Shown piece after piece: positions 10,950 through 24,453 of a DNA stretch of 64,000 nucleotides. A program made the translations under genes and the position numbers. The stretch's first letter is position 1; each line of letters starts with the position of its first letter. This DNA comes from Acanthosepion esculentum (taxonomy: Eukaryota; Mollusca; Cephalopoda; Sepiida; Sepiidae), in the NCBI GenBank assembly GCA_964036315.1, contig OZ038479.1, positions 57,514,246 to 57,578,245 on the forward strand. Direction: 5' to 3'. The notes beneath the pieces are model-generated. The model was not told the origin of the DNA, did no database searches, and saw only the letters and a list, made by a program, of their open reading frames with translations.

Positions 10950-12547
10950 TATATATGGCTGACAGTGCTATGAGGAAACTTTCAATAGAAGCCAATTAAA
11001 TGAGTTATTCTAGTAAATAAATAAAAGCAGATTCTGCAGAAAATATCTGATTAAAAAAAAATATCATGTCCCTTTGGAATGCAGACATGGCTCTCCATTG
11101 ATTCCTATTTCATTGTCATCTGTGAACTGACATGCATTATTTGGAAAAATAATGACCTATTTTTCTTCTTAGATTGCCAATATATGTTTATACAGTCCAG
11201 TCTATCCAGCTATTTAACCCACAGCTGTGAGATAAAAAGAAAAAATGATTTTTTTCCCAAGAGAATTAGTGAAAAATTTAACACAAGATGCTACACTGAA
11301 ATTTGAACTGGGCTTGTCAATTCCATTTTTTGCAACAGTATCCATTACACTGTCTGCATCACTGTTCAACTTATAATACAAGTGGCTATGGAAATACACA
11401 GCAATTATCAAGGAAGGCATTTCCTTTACTAATTCTGTCAGTAATTAAAATCTTCCCATAATAATAAAACATGTCTTATACATGTGATTTGATTTCCATA
11501 TTTACAGGAATTAACCTGTGAATGGTACATGTTGAAAAGAAAATCTGTCTTAAATTGTTTATGACTAAATAATTACAGAACAAAACAATTCACTTTAGAA
11601 TTACAGTGTTCATAGAATTCTGACAGTTCCACAGACAAATAAGGTGGAGAGTAGGGTTCAATCATCAGTTTAATTTTTAATTTTCAAAAATAAGTTTATT
11701 CAAAGTCTATGAATTTTTCAAAAATATCTCGTGATAATATATTTTATTAAGATGTTGCAAAATTTTCATACACTGATTTCTGTTGTTTGCATTTTGATGC
11801 ATAAATTTTTGACTGCCCAAAATGAAATTAATGTACATTATATTTTCTCTTAAGTGTTTGTTTTGTGTTTTCAATGCAAATTTCAAATGTCATTTCATGT
11901 TTTTTCTCCTTAGTTGGTGTAAAAGTTTAATCCTGAAAAATGACAAGTGTGCATTTTGTACATTATCATGTTTATATTTAAATGAGAAATTTGGAAAAAA
12001 TATGGATTTACATGGCTAGTGATTATAACCTGGATATACTCCCATTTACTTTTCAAACAACAAATTCCAAGAAAACTCATTTTTATTTCATTAATCTATA
12101 AAAAGACAAATTGAAAATGTTCATTCATTGACTTTTCTTGCTTGCATAAATTTTGACTGACCTGTATGAAATTAATATACATTACATTTTCCCTTGTCTT
12201 AAGTCCTTCCTTTTGAGCTCTCAATGCAAATTTCATTTAGAATTAAGAATTTCACTTTTTTCAACTTAGATGATGTAAAACTTAAACCCTGAAAAATGAC
12301 AAATATATATTTTATTCACTATCATATTTAAATGAAAATTTGGAAAAAATATTGATTCACATGGCTGTTTGTAACCTGGTGTGTTAATATGTGCTTTGCA
12401 AGCTACAAATGTTTTGAAAATTCAGATCTATATATTTCTTAAGAATATGGTTTATCTCCAGTATATATATTTTCATGTGGCACACCAAAGTTGACATTGA
12501 TGTCTGAAAATGACAATCTATAATCTTTAGAAAACTATGGTCTTTGT

Positions 12548-12710
12548 CTAGTGTGGGTATGAAATTGACGCACTAAATTTAACTTCCGTAAAATTGCAAA
12601 TACACAAACTGTACAAGGGTACAGTTTCTTTACAGTATGTATTTACATATGCATGCCAAACATGATGTCCATGAAAATACAGATCCACAAAGACCAAAAG
12701 AATAGGGTTT
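12548..12710 (-). pseudogene. Zinc-finger relics beyond the stop of copy 1
   Basis: After the TAG stop the same frame continues KPYSFGLCGSVFSW, then degenerates; at least one more finger can be traced. The sequence shows that the ancestral gene was longer at its 3' end. Confidence 0.6.
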
Positions 12711-13958
<1,248 letters not shown>

Positions 13959-14293
13959 CTGTAAACACAAAGAAACAAAAGCTATATAAGTTGAGACATT
14001 GAATAATAGATTAAATCAGTTTGTATTGTAATAGATGCATGTTGCTATAGTCTAATGCAAGTTTAGTCAGGCACAGGAACAAAATTATGCAGCAGCCATT
14101 GAAGATTAAATTCATCACATTCACTGGGAATGTGTTAAACAAGATTAACTATCAAACCTTCAGCAATATATAAATGCAAAACAAGGATTACGAGAATCAA
14201 TGCAATAATTTTCAGAGAAAGTTAGAAAAATCTATGATATAATAATCTATAGAAACCACTTTCCTATTTTTTTGGATACTCTAATCTACAGTT

Positions 14294-14711
14294 TTTCTTA
14301 AAATCTATTGAAAAAACCCTCAGGAGAGAGCAGTACAAGAGAATTTTAGAGTCTTGTCTGCTCCCTTCTGCTGAAAGGGTGCAAATCGATCCCACCAAGC
14401 TCATCTTTATGCAGGATAATGCTCCCTGTCACAAATCAAAATTGATGAAGGAATACTTTGATGAGAAGCAGGTGAGTGTTATGACATGGGCTCCCCAATA
14501 TCCTGACCTCAACCCCATAGATAACTTATGGAGCATTATAAAGTACAGGCTCTTGAGAAAGCAGTTGAGCAACAAAGAGGATTTGATTGTGAATTTCATA
14601 TCCAAATGGAATTCAATGCTTGGAGATGAGATTTGCCAGAACCTAATAAAGTCAATGCCAAAAAGGGTTGAAAAGGTTATTCAAAATAAAGGAGGACCCA
14701 TAGATTATTAA
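14294..14711 (+). pseudogene. Tc1/mariner transposase fragment (copy 2)
   Basis: The frame reads from EKTLRREQYKRILESCLLPS through MQDNAPCHKSKLMKEYFDEK to the motif YPDLNPIDNLW and on to the C-terminus. The frame that is broken in copy 1 is intact here (GAAAGGGTGC at 14375). The catalytic Glu of IEN is Asp (IDN), and the preceding Ser of SPDLN is Tyr. The N-terminal two thirds, including the DNA-binding domain and first catalytic Asp, are absent. It is inactive. Confidence 0.9.
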
Positions 14712-15027
14712 ATATTTCGAACTATATTGCCTATTGTAAATAAATTATACATCTATTATTCTTTATTTAAAGCTGTTTCATTATGTTTCTATTGATTATT
14801 AGTTGTAGGAAATAAGTGAGTCACTTTTTTGCACAGAGTTTTTCCCTAAATCTCATTTATATCCAAAATTATAATTATCACCTTAGGGTGAGTAAACTTT
14901 TTTACTGGGTGGTCAGGAAGGGGTCTTTATATTAGTAAGATTAAAAATTAGTTTGACCCCAAAATAATAGGTGAAAAAAATTTTCAAATAAAAAAATCTG
15001 GTGAGTCACTTTTATTGAACAGCACTG
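14294..15027 (+). mobile_element. Tc1-like element, 5'-truncated (copy 2)
   Basis: It is closely similar to 7552-8276. It starts abruptly at 14294 inside the transposase and ends with the intact 3' inverted terminus ...AACAGCACTG followed by TA (15028-15029). No 5' terminal repeat is present. It interrupts the segmental duplication at its downstream edge. Confidence 0.85.
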
Positions 15028-15029
15028 TA

Positions 15030-17580
15030 CATGCAGAATTTCTAAAGTATGGATGATCAAACCTATAATCATCATTAAAATATCACGTGTTTAAAGGGTT
15101 GTTCCTACTTAAGAGACCCCTACACCCTCTTCCTATAAACTTTAACTTCTGTACCACCATACTTAACTATGAACACATTCAGCTGTCAATAAATTGATTA
15201 ACACATCTGAAAAACAAGACCCCATACTTAAGAAATGTTTGTATAGAACATTTTATGCCATAAGTAATATTTGTTTCAAATTAGATTAATTTAACTTTAA
15301 ATTTGCTAATTTTCCTCAAATAATGTTTTGGAAATATATATTTTATTTTTGCAATATTTTTGAAACTAGGTATCTTCAATAATAAACTGTATAGCATGAT
15401 GAAAAAAGACCCCAAATTAATAAAAATAATGTTTTTTCATCAAAATGTTTATGTTATTATTAAGAGGAAAGACCAAATATCATTTAATTATTTTTTAAAT
15501 TTTTAATCCTTTCTAGCATGTTCAAAATTTGGGTTAAAAATCTTGTTTTTGTTTATGCCAGCAATCACGTAATATTTACCACTAATTTTTTAATGCCTTT
15601 TTTCAGTGGAAAACACATTAATTTGGAAATTCTTGCAAAAATCAAATAACTGTCAGATTTTAGTGAAAATTTCAGAACTTCTTCACAAATGAATGTAATT
15701 ATTTTTGAAATGTATGTTTTTTCAGAAAGTCATGGTAAAGGTATTTTTTACATCTGTTACCCAGACACTTAATTTTATGAAAATTCAAAAATTTGACTTT
15801 GTGTAATTAAAAGCAGAAGACTTTGAAGAATATCAATCATCATTTTTTTTAGTAAAATTTCAACCCAATATTATCCAAAATTCAGCTCTGAATTGTAAAA
15901 TACAAAACCCAATAAAACTAAGACATTATTCAATTATAAGAGTTTTTTTTATTATTAAGGACACTATTGTCTGAGGCCAAAATATTTTTCTGATGAAAAA
16001 TCAATTTTTACAAGAATTGTTTTCATTTTTTCCAATTTTAAATACAGAATGTGATAAATTTGTTAAATAATTTAAAATTAAGTTTGAATTTGTATATTTT
16101 TGAAAATGTTAATTTTTGTTATTAAAAAGATCAATTTCTACAGATCATAAATTTGAAAACTTGTTACAATCTGCGATACAACATTATTTTAAAAATATTT
16201 TTTAATATGCAAAAAATATATTAAAAACGTTTTCTCCAAAACTCTGGATGCATGTTTCAGAAAGAGAAAGGTCATAAGAAATTGCTTAGCTTTCCTTCTG
16301 GCTAGTCCATATCAAATTCTATGATTGACCATCATCAGTGCATTTTCAAAATTTTTCATTTTCATTTTTACATCCTATTTCACTAAAGATTTTAATTTCA
16401 TTTTTTTAAATATAATTAATTTATTGTTTTTCAGTGAGAGATATACTGCAATTATTAATTATTTTCTTTTTTATATTCAGTTTTAGGGACAGAAACAGTG
16501 CAGGCTTTGGACATATCTTCGTTAAAAAATGTGCCTAAGAAATCAATAAAATATTAGAGTTCTGAAAGTATTTAATTTTTATAAATTACTTTATAGTTAA
16601 ATAAGCTGGTTCATTTAAAATTTGAATATACTTCTGTCTGATGAATTGCTCTGACGTTAGTTGTCAATACATTGATGTAAACATCAATTCACACCTCTAA
16701 AACCAATCACCATGGTTAGACATGCTTCTGTTATATCCAACTAATTTTTTCTGCTAAAAAATATTTGTTTCCAATTACATTAAGTAAACTTTAAATTTTC
16801 TAATTTTCCTAAAATAACTTTTGAAAAAAGTGTAATTAAATTTTACAGGATTTTTAAATGAAGAATTTCACTTTTGTTTACAAAGTTATCAAAAATGGCT
16901 AACATGATTGATTTTATTGCAATTTTGCTGTCTCAAAAAACAAGATATTTAACTAAAATTTGGACGTGCTAGGAAGGATTTTAAAATTTTTAAAAAAGGA
17001 TTTAAAAATTAAAAAAAAATAATCAAAAAACACTTTGGTCTTTCTTCTTAATAATAACATAAAAATTTAGACATTAAAAATTATTTATCAAGTTTGGGGC
17101 CTTTTTTCATTAGGGTATACTCTTTTCTAGAGTAGTAGTGAAGATACACTGTTTTTGGAGAATTAACTTTTGTTTACACCACAGAGTATTTTGCTTACTG
17201 AAAATATTAAATTTTAAATCCTTTAACCTTCAATTAAAGCTAAAATGAAAGCTTCAAGAAAGTTTTTTCATTTTTGAAATTCATTTTAAATTTATGTATA
17301 TCCAATTAGTGGAGGTAGCTAATTTAAATTAAGTTTGGGACATTTTTTCATCATCTATGCTCATATTTTATCAAACATTTGGAGGTACCTACATTTACAA
17401 TATAGAAAAAATTATTTAATCAAGAGTGAACATATGGAAAATTCATCCCATATCTTTTTAAAAAATAATTCAATAAAACTTAAAAAATACTTTCTTTTTT
17501 AAGAATATATATTTTGCTTGGGGAAGAGAGGGAAATGAAAACAGGGCACAAAAGAGCAAGTCAGAAAGTAAAAGTTCAAT
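15030..17580. repeat. AT-rich dispersed repeat, family B
   Basis: No gene. Blocks are shared with 1-960, 26500-30350 and 49500-56640: for example 15240-15330 (TTTTATGCCATAAGTAATAT) matches 29190-29280; 15600-15790 is a reverse copy of the 600-760 type block; 17165-17280 (AAATCCTTTAACCTTCAATT) matches 29920-30010; 17340-17395 carries the GGAGGTACCT module. Orientation of modules changes within the stretch, so it is a mosaic rather than one element. Confidence 0.55.
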
Positions 17581-17581
17581 A

Positions 17582-17698
17582 CAGTGTAACCCGGGTATAA
17601 GAGACCCGGATATAAGAGAAACCCGGGTATAAGAGAAACCTGGGTATAAGAGACTTCTTATCCGGTCCCGTCAACTCTCTTATATCCGGGTTACACTG
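17582..17698. mobile_element. 117-bp MITE, CAGTGTAACCCGG termini
   Basis: It starts CAGTGTAACCCGGGTATAAG and ends with the inverse, ATATCCGGGTTACACTG, with TA directly outside both ends (17580-17581 and 17699-17700). Inside, the motif GGTATAAGAGA is repeated three to four times. The CAGTG termini and TA duplication fit a pogo-like non-autonomous element. Confidence 0.85.
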
Positions 17699-17700
17699 TA

Positions 17701-18150
17701 ATACAATAAAACCTTTTAGCAATCACAAATTAAAAGAACAAATTAAATAATACAATAAAGCATTTTTTATATTTTAAAATTGAAAAAACAAACAATAATT
17801 AATGCACAAACTTGGTAAAGTAGAATCGAAATAAGGGTTGATTGTATTATTTAATGTTTTTTTTAATTTGTCCCCTTTTCTATCCAGAAAGAACCCTAAC
17901 CCCACTCCAAACCCTAAACTTAACCCATAAACATAACACTTTGCAAAGAGAATGATTATGTACAAAATTAAGAAATGCTAGAAACGAAATAAGGATTTAT
18001 TGTATTATTTAATATGTTTTTTTTCTCAATTTGTCCGCTTTTAATTTAAAAAAAATGTTTTATTGTATTATTTAATTTGTTCTTTTAATTTGTCATTGCT
18101 ATTCTACATGGAAAAGGTTCTATTGTGTTATTTAATTTGTTCTTGTTATG
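17701..18150. repeat. Inverted-repeat element of about 430-450 bp
   Basis: The left arm at 17703-17760 (AAAAGAACAAATTAAATAAT core) is matched in inverse by 18059-18131 (TTATTTAATTTGTTCTTTTA core). The same core appears two more times internally near 17845 and 18000. No coding capacity. The element sits directly against the 117-bp MITE. Confidence 0.65.
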
Positions 18151-18479
18151 AATAAAAGTACACTTACCAAAAAAAAAAATAATAATAATAGGCCAAAATG
18201 TATGCTTACGCCACCTGAAGTACCCCGCACTGGTTTACTGAACATTATGGCAGTAATGGCGGACGAATGACCAACAAGAAGTTCGATTTTTTCTTGTCGA
18301 TAACTCCAAAACTGTACGTTTCTTCATAATTTAATTGTTAATTCGAGTTCAGCATGTACATTTACACGGAATTATGACGATTTGGGGAAATTTTAAGAGA
18401 TAATTTAGCGCGGGCGTTAAATAGCAAATTTACCATACGAAATCACACCATAATTTGTTTTTCATTTTTTAATGATGGC

Positions 18480-19330
18480 AACAGAAAAAAACAAAAACAA
18501 TAATGTCGAAATAAGTCGTTAAATAAAAATTTCTTTTTTAACAAAATTAAAAATTATTTATTTTTATTTTTCCACTTACCAGTAGAGTCAAAACGGGATG
18601 ATTTCTTTTTCTTCCTTTTCAAATGATTTTCTTGAGATTTCATTGACAACCTACGCAGTTATTCATAGAATAATGCCGCGGTTCAAACGAATGATACAAA
18701 GGAAGAATTAATAAATCAAAAACTATGATATAAATGCGAAATTACAATTGAGAAAAATAATTCGTTTGAAAATATAAGACGAAAGAGATGGAGCGGTGTT
18801 ATGTAAGATTTAGTTCCTTGTGTTTAAAATCCTTAGATTTCTTGGCATTTACGGGTAAAAGTTCTTCAAAAGTAAATTATTATTACGTTATGTTTCCTCA
18901 CAGCTACTGAGGTTTTCACCTTCCAAGGTTTTGTAGTCTAGCCATAAATACAGTCATCTTTTGAATCTCTCGCTATGTGTCGTCATGTCTTACTCTTAGT
19001 CTTAACTTCTTAAAAACCTTAAGGCATCATGGCTAATTTTGTTCTGTTGCTTCGCTAGCAATATTTTTTCTTTTAACTTTTGCTTATTTCCTCTATATGT
19101 TTTTGTAAGTACTTCATCTTCCGCCCATTAGCTCAAAATTTCAACCTTAATCCCTTGATACCACTATTACTGTAGCTACACACATTTGTCTCCCTCGGCA
19201 ATTTGGTTCATATATTTTTAAAACTTGTGAATCTTGTGTGATATTTATGATTTAACTTTTATAAAGATTTATTATTTTACATTTTATAAAGGAATATAAA
19301 TTTGAAAAATCATTTTATTCAAAAATGTAT
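18480..19330 (+). repeat. Dispersed repeat, family A, second copy
   Basis: It is colinear with 1700-2290, with landmarks AGGAAGAATTAATAAAT near 18700, TTCCTTGTGTTTAAAATCCT near 18813 and GCAATATTTTTTCTTTTA near 19058. It continues, in rearranged order, at 20580-20870 and 21300-21880 after several insertions. Confidence 0.6.
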
Positions 19331-19680
19331 TTTAAAAATACAAAATTATTAGTATATGTAAGATAGTATTTACATTAGTCGGACTATTGTCCTCATCTTT
19401 GTCGCCATATTTGTCACAACGTTTCGGCCGTTGTACGCTCCGGCCTTCTTCAGGTGGTTGGAATTTCGAACCGAACCCTTTATTTCGATCACTGGGGTAG
19501 ACTGTTCTAGTTCCACGAGCCATGTTTGATGGATGTCAGTTATCAGTTATATCTCCTGGTAATTTTCCCTCTGAAAGTTCTCCACTGCCTGAACCGGGTA
19601 TTGAACTCACACTCTTTGGGTCTGTCACTGGATCTAACCAACGCCTTTATCCACTGTGCCATGTGTCCTTGAGACAGTTA
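19330..19680 (-). mobile_element. tRNA-derived SINE, minus strand
   Basis: On the minus strand a tRNA-like head carries an A-box-like TGGCACAGTGG (complement of 19651-19661) and a B-box-like AGTTCAATACC (complement of 19597-19607), the internal RNA polymerase III promoter pair. The body follows, with a conserved part AACAGTCTACCCCAGTGATC and a short hairpin GGCCG...CGGCC, and ends near AATGTAAATACT. A headless copy of the same body lies on the plus strand at 60270-60510. It is mobilised by a partner LINE; no protein is encoded. Confidence 0.8.
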
Positions 19681-19779
19681 GAGAAAGAAAGTGAAGTGAA
19701 CGTATGTGTTGAGTTGAGAACAAATGAAAACTTCTCAGGAAATGCATTTTTTTTAATGTATAATTACAGTTATGGGTTT

Positions 19780-20016
19780 TGTTGTATACATCGAGTTACT
19801 TCCCCTTGATTGTGATTACTCCCACTATCACCACTGCCTGTAACCTCCCACCACATAATCACGTGTTATACAGTAGTAGTAGAAACTACTTCTTGTGGAG
19901 TTTTTAATAAATTCTCGTTGAGTTCAAACCTATGTCTCTCTTCTCTTTATGTTGTCATTAACTCGTTACTAACATTATCCTTCAACAACATACACCTGTA
20001 TCAGCACAATATAAAA
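19780..20016 (+). mobile_element. Solo LTR of the 33237-35761 retrotransposon family
   Basis: It aligns over its whole 237 bp with the 238-bp LTRs at 33237 and 35524: TGTTGTATACATCGAGTTAC at the start and CCTGTATCAGCACAATATAA at the end. The 5 bp GGTTT occurs just outside both ends (19775-19779 and 20017-20021), a target-site duplication. No internal region is present, so it is the product of LTR-LTR recombination. It is more diverged than the other pair. The terminal CA is changed to AA. Confidence 0.9.
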
Positions 20017-20289
20017 GGTTTCATTTACTTAAATTTTTCTGTTCAGAGATATTTTTATAAATTCATGAATAAAAAATTATCTTCATATTTAAAATTGAAA
20101 AATTGAAAGTGTTCTTCTATGTTTTATCTGTATAGTAATGTTGATTTTTTCTTTCTTAGATTTAATAATTTTCATTAGTTTTATGCATTATATGATTTTC
20201 ATTAGTTTTGTGTATAAACTTGTGCACAAAGTACCGTTGTTAAAGTTTAAATAAGCAATCATCTTGGGGCCAGGAACAGATTAATGATT

Positions 20290-20398
20290 AATCCATTTTA
20301 CATTGATTCCTATTGGAAAAATAGTTTCGGTTTATAAATATTTCAGGTTACGAACGGGCTTCAGGAATGAATTAAATTCGTAAACCGAGGTTCCACTG
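20290..20398 (-). mobile_element. Pogo/Tigger-type terminal fragment
   Basis: On the minus strand it reads CAGTGGAACCTCGGTTTACG from 20398, next to TA (20399-20400), followed by AATTCATTCCTGAAGCCC. It is the same terminal family as 5139-5257 but better preserved. The other end could not be found nearby, so it is truncated. Confidence 0.7.
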
Positions 20399-20559
20399 TA
20401 GTTGGTTGAAATATTTTTATAATCTTGTAAATATAAAATTATTTTTGTAAATAAGCAATTTAAAGAATAAATTGCATTTAATATCTTTATTGTCAATTAT
20501 GAAGAATAAAGAAAATATATAAATCCACTTTCATATGTCTGTGTTTTACTAAAGTTCTA

Positions 20560-21880
20560 ATCATGGCCTACATTTTTAACATTGAGTAATTATTACTTTT
20601 CTTTATTTCGCTTGCCTTTGATATGTTTGATAATTGTCATTGCATTTCCTCAAAATTTAATTGATAACTTGCCGATTGTAAACAACAGTATCATTTTCTT
20701 TCTTTTTTTTCCCTTAAAAGTTCATTTGTCTCCTATATTGGCCATAGTAATCTCAACATATTTCATTTCTAATCGCCCAACATTTATTGCCACATAGGAA
20801 ATTATACATGACATCATAGTCTAGTACACTTTTCATTATTTTATTTTTTGTTACTTTAGTTTAATAGCTTTACTCAGTTTGTCTCGTATTCTGTCCATGG
20901 TAGTGTCAGTTCTACCCTGCTTTTCTTTCCTCGCAGCACGTGTGCTGAAAGAAACATGTGTTGATGATTTCAAACAAATCATCTCCAACAAAGAGGGCTA
21001 GTGAATCCTTGCTAACAATAAGACTTTTCTCAAATGCAGCTTTTTTTCTGGAGACCAACTATTTAAAAGTACTTTCTAAACAACTTTTTCTGTGTACCAA
21101 CTATGCAAAGATTTAAACTCAACTGAATACTCCTTTTTGATTCATATGAATTCATGCCCATATGTTTGTAAATTCAAATGATTCATTTAACAGGCATACC
21201 AATATGTCCTTTATTTTTATTTTATTATTTGGAATTTGGACATTCAGATTTTTTATATAAAAAGAATCTGGACAACTGATTTTCCTAGTCTTTTATATTA
21301 AAAATGAATGAACCTTGTTTTGGAAGGTTTATTTTCTTTTTTGTACACACAGAAACTTGTATTCTTCTTGCAAAACTGAGTTTGTAGCACGTTATCTTAG
21401 AACATAAACAGGGAAAGATTCCTCCATCTTTTTAGTACGCAGTTGTTCTGATTAGTTCTTTATAGTTAGTGGAGTGAACCAGCCTGTCCCACTTTCTAGC
21501 AAAAAGGTAGAGACAATGGAGCTACAAGCTGTTTTTCTGAAGGTTTATATTGTGGTCGGTGAGTGCAAATGGGATTATTCTTCACTTTGACACAAAGTTT
21601 TATCTCTTGTTTCATCATACTTGATTTCAGAAACCGAGTTTGCTGATTGACTTGTCCTTAAGAATGCCGGGGTTAATGTTAAGGATACGATAAATAGGTG
21701 ATACTTTTCAGGGGATTTAAGAAACATTTTCATTTTATTTTGTTTATTAAACTTAGCCTACTACAACAACTTATGATCTATGTCTGTGTAGCACTTAGTC
21801 TTCCATCCATTAGTTCAACATGTTTCATATATGTTCATTGTTACTTTCCTTGGTTTCTCTTGCCTTTGAATGTTCCAAGA
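20560..21880 (+). repeat. Family A pieces, rearranged
   Basis: 20580-20870 matches 2850-3150 and 21300-21870 matches 2290-2870, in reverse order relative to the 1690-3600 copy. Landmark: AAACTTAGCCTACTACAACA at 21749 and 2760. No coding content. Confidence 0.55.
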
Positions 21881-22989
21881 TTACCATCTGCAAGTTTGGA
21901 GGAGACACAATGATATCACCTGTTGATATTGAACACAAAAGGCTAAACTGAGATTTGGACATGGCTTTTCAATTCCACTTTTTGCACCAATATCCATAAC
22001 ACTGCCAGCATCTCCCTTCACCTTATAATACAAGTGGCTATGTAAATACACAGCAATTATCAAGGCTGGCAGTTCCTTTTAAATTTTTACAGTAATTGAA
22101 ATCTTCCCATAATAACGAAACATGTCTTATAGATATAGTATGATTTTCATATTTACAGCAATTTATCCATGAATAATACATGCTGAAAAGAAAATTGTTT
22201 ATAGCTAAATAATTACAGAAAGAAAAAAAATGCTTCAGAATTACAGAGGTCATAGAATTCTGACAATTCCACAGATAAACAAAAGAGTGGTAAATAGAGT
22301 TCAATCCTTCCAATATTTAGTCTTCAGTTTTCAAAAATGAGTCTATTCAAATTCAAAGAATTTTACAAAAATATCACAGGTTAAAATGTTTGATTAAGAT
22401 ACTGAAAAGACACTTACCTTTGTCGATATGAAAAAAATCAAATTTTATATTCACCAAACTCTTGAAAAAAGTAATTAATTTATTTCATTCAAGTTATTTT
22501 ATTAAAGACTCTGAAAAGGCATTTACCTAATAATTTTCATATAAAGAAAAAAAAAATCAAAATTCATATTCGCCAGATTATTGAAAACATTTTTATTTCA
22601 TTTATCTATAAAAAGACACATAGAAAATGTTCATTCATTGAATTCTTTTGTTTGCCTTTGCATACATAATTTTTGACTTACCTGCATGTAATTAATATAC
22701 ATTTTCACTTGTGTTAAGCTTGTGTTTCCAATGCAAATTTCAATAAGAACTGAGAATTTTACATTTCAGCTGTCATTTCACATTTTTTCTACTTAGATGA
22801 CTAAAAACTTAAATCCTGAATGACAATTATATGTTTTGTTCATTGTCATATTTAAATGAGAATTTGGAAAAAATATTGATTTACATGACTAATGTTTATA
22901 ACTCGGTGTATTGACATGTGCTTTACAAAGTACGAATGCTTTGAAAATTCAGATCTGTACATTTCTCAAGACCTTAGTTTATCTCCAGG

Positions 22990-23236
22990 ATATATTTTCA
23001 AATGGCACATCAAAGTTGGCATTGATGTCTGAAAATGCCAATCAACAATCTTCAGAAGACTATGGTTTTTCTCTAGTGTGGGGTGCAACTTAATGCACTA
23101 AATTTAACTTTGGTAAAAATGCAGATAAACAAACTGTACAAGTGTATGGTTTCTCTACAGTGTGTAATTTGCATATGCATGCTGAAGATTATTTCCATGA
23201 AAATGCAGATCTACAAACCCCAAAAGAGTATGGTTT
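22990..23236 (-). pseudogene. Zinc-finger relics beyond the stop of copy 2
   Basis: After HNG-stop the same strand still reads KPYSFGVCRSAFSW, then in other phases VEKPYTCTVCLSAFLPKLNL and REKP. At least two or three former fingers can be seen. They are untranslated now unless the stop is bypassed. Confidence 0.65.
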
Positions 23237-24334
23237 TTATCCATTGTGGGTTTGCATATGTCTCACCAAATGTGACTTCCGTGAAAATGCTGATTTACAA
23301 ACTTCACAAGAATATGGTTTCTCACCTGTATGTGTATGCATATGTGTCAATAAATTTGATGTAAATGAAAATGCAGACCCACAAATCTCACAAGAATATG
23401 GTTTTTCTCCTGTGTGTGTTCGCATATGTCTCACCAAAGATGACTTAACTGAAAATGCAGATTGACAAACTTCACAAGAATATGGTTTTTCTCCTGTGTG
23501 TTTTCGCATATGTATTGCCAAACAAGACTTAACTGAAAATGCAGAATCACAAACTTCACAAGAATATGGTTTTTCTCCTGTGTGTGTTCGGACATGCGTT
23601 GCCAAACAGGACTTAAGTGAAAATGCAGAACCACAAACTTCACAAGAATATGGTTTCTCTCGAGTATGTGTTTGCATATGTCTAACCAAATGGGATTTCC
23701 ATGAAAATGCAGATTCACAAACTTCACATGAATATGGCTTCTCTCCTGTGTGTGTATGCATATGTCTCACCAAATATGACTTAACTGAAAATGCTGATCC
23801 ACAAAGTTTACATGCATATGGTTTCTCTCCTGTGTGCGTATGCATGTGTGTCACCACATGTGATTTCTGAGAAAATGCAATTCCACAAACTTCACAAGAA
23901 TATGGTTTCTCTCCTGTGTGTGTTCTCATATGTGTCACCAAAGATGACTTCCGTGAAAATGCTGATCCACAAACTTCACAAGAATATGGTTTCTCCCCTG
24001 TGTGTGTTCGCATATGTGTCACCAAAGATGATTTCTCTGAAAATGCAGATCCACAAACTTCACAAGAATATGTTTTTTTTCCTGTCTGTATTCGCATATG
24101 TATCCCTGAATGTGATTTCTGTGAAAATGTAGAAGGATATGGTTTCTCTCCTATGTGTGTTTTCATGTGGTATTCCAAAGATGGTTTTTGTGAAAATGCA
24201 CATTCACAAATTTCACAAGAATATGGTTTTTCGTTGTTGTGTGTATACATGTGTTTCTGCAAATGTGATGTTTCCACAAAGGAGGCCCCACATATTCCAC
24301 AAGAATGTTGTTCATCTTCTGTGTGTGTCTCCAT
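23237..24334 (-). CDS. C2H2 zinc-finger protein, 12 canonical fingers (copy 2)
   Basis: The intact 365-residue frame begins METHTEDEQHSCGICGASF. It contains twelve canonical C2H2 fingers plus one decayed finger after the second (YPSTFSQKSHSGIHMRIQ, both Cys lost). Linkers are mostly TGEKP, and fingers have the [12 protein letters not shown] form. Recognition helices include EKSSLVT, RKSSLVT, QKSHVVT, WKSHLVR and FTSNLLT. Expected role is nuclear DNA binding; no KRAB, BTB, SCAN or other effector is present, as in many cephalopod zinc-finger genes. The start is the Met at 24334, because an in-frame TGA lies two codons upstream. A splice acceptor-like TTTACAG at 24454-24460 (minus) suggests a 5' UTR intron. 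The stop TAA replaces the Glu codon of the next TGEKP linker. This is the most credible host gene in the window. Confidence 0.82.
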   Translation of the reverse strand: METHTEDEQHSCGICGASFVETSHLQKHMYTHNNEKPYSCEICECAFSQKPSLEYHMKTHIGEKPYPSTFSQKSHSGIHMRIQTGKKTYSCEVCGSAFSEKSSLVTHMRTHTGEKPYSCEVCGSAFSRKSSLVTHMRTHTGEKPYSCEVCGIAFSQKSHVVTHMHTHTGEKPYACKLCGSAFSVKSYLVRHMHTHTGEKPYSCEVCESAFSWKSHLVRHMQTHTREKPYSCEVCGSAFSLKSCLATHVRTHTGEKPYSCEVCDSAFSVKSCLAIHMRKHTGEKPYSCEVCQSAFSVKSSLVRHMRTHTGEKPYSCEICGSAFSFTSNLLTHMHTHTGEKPYSCEVCKSAFSRKSHLVRHMQTHNG

Positions 24335-24453
24335 ATGTCACTCTGAATCTTAAGATGTTTCATGGATTTTCAATGTGTTTTTGTAGAAAGGACATGTCAT
24401 CCACTTCAAAGTCCATATCTTGCCAGTTGATGTTGACGATGATGCTAAAATAT

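Noticed and set aside
17890..17930. CCCTAACCCC...CCCTAAACTTAACCC resembling telomere repeats
   Set aside because: Only a few imperfect hexamers within an inverted-repeat element; too short for interstitial telomeric DNA.
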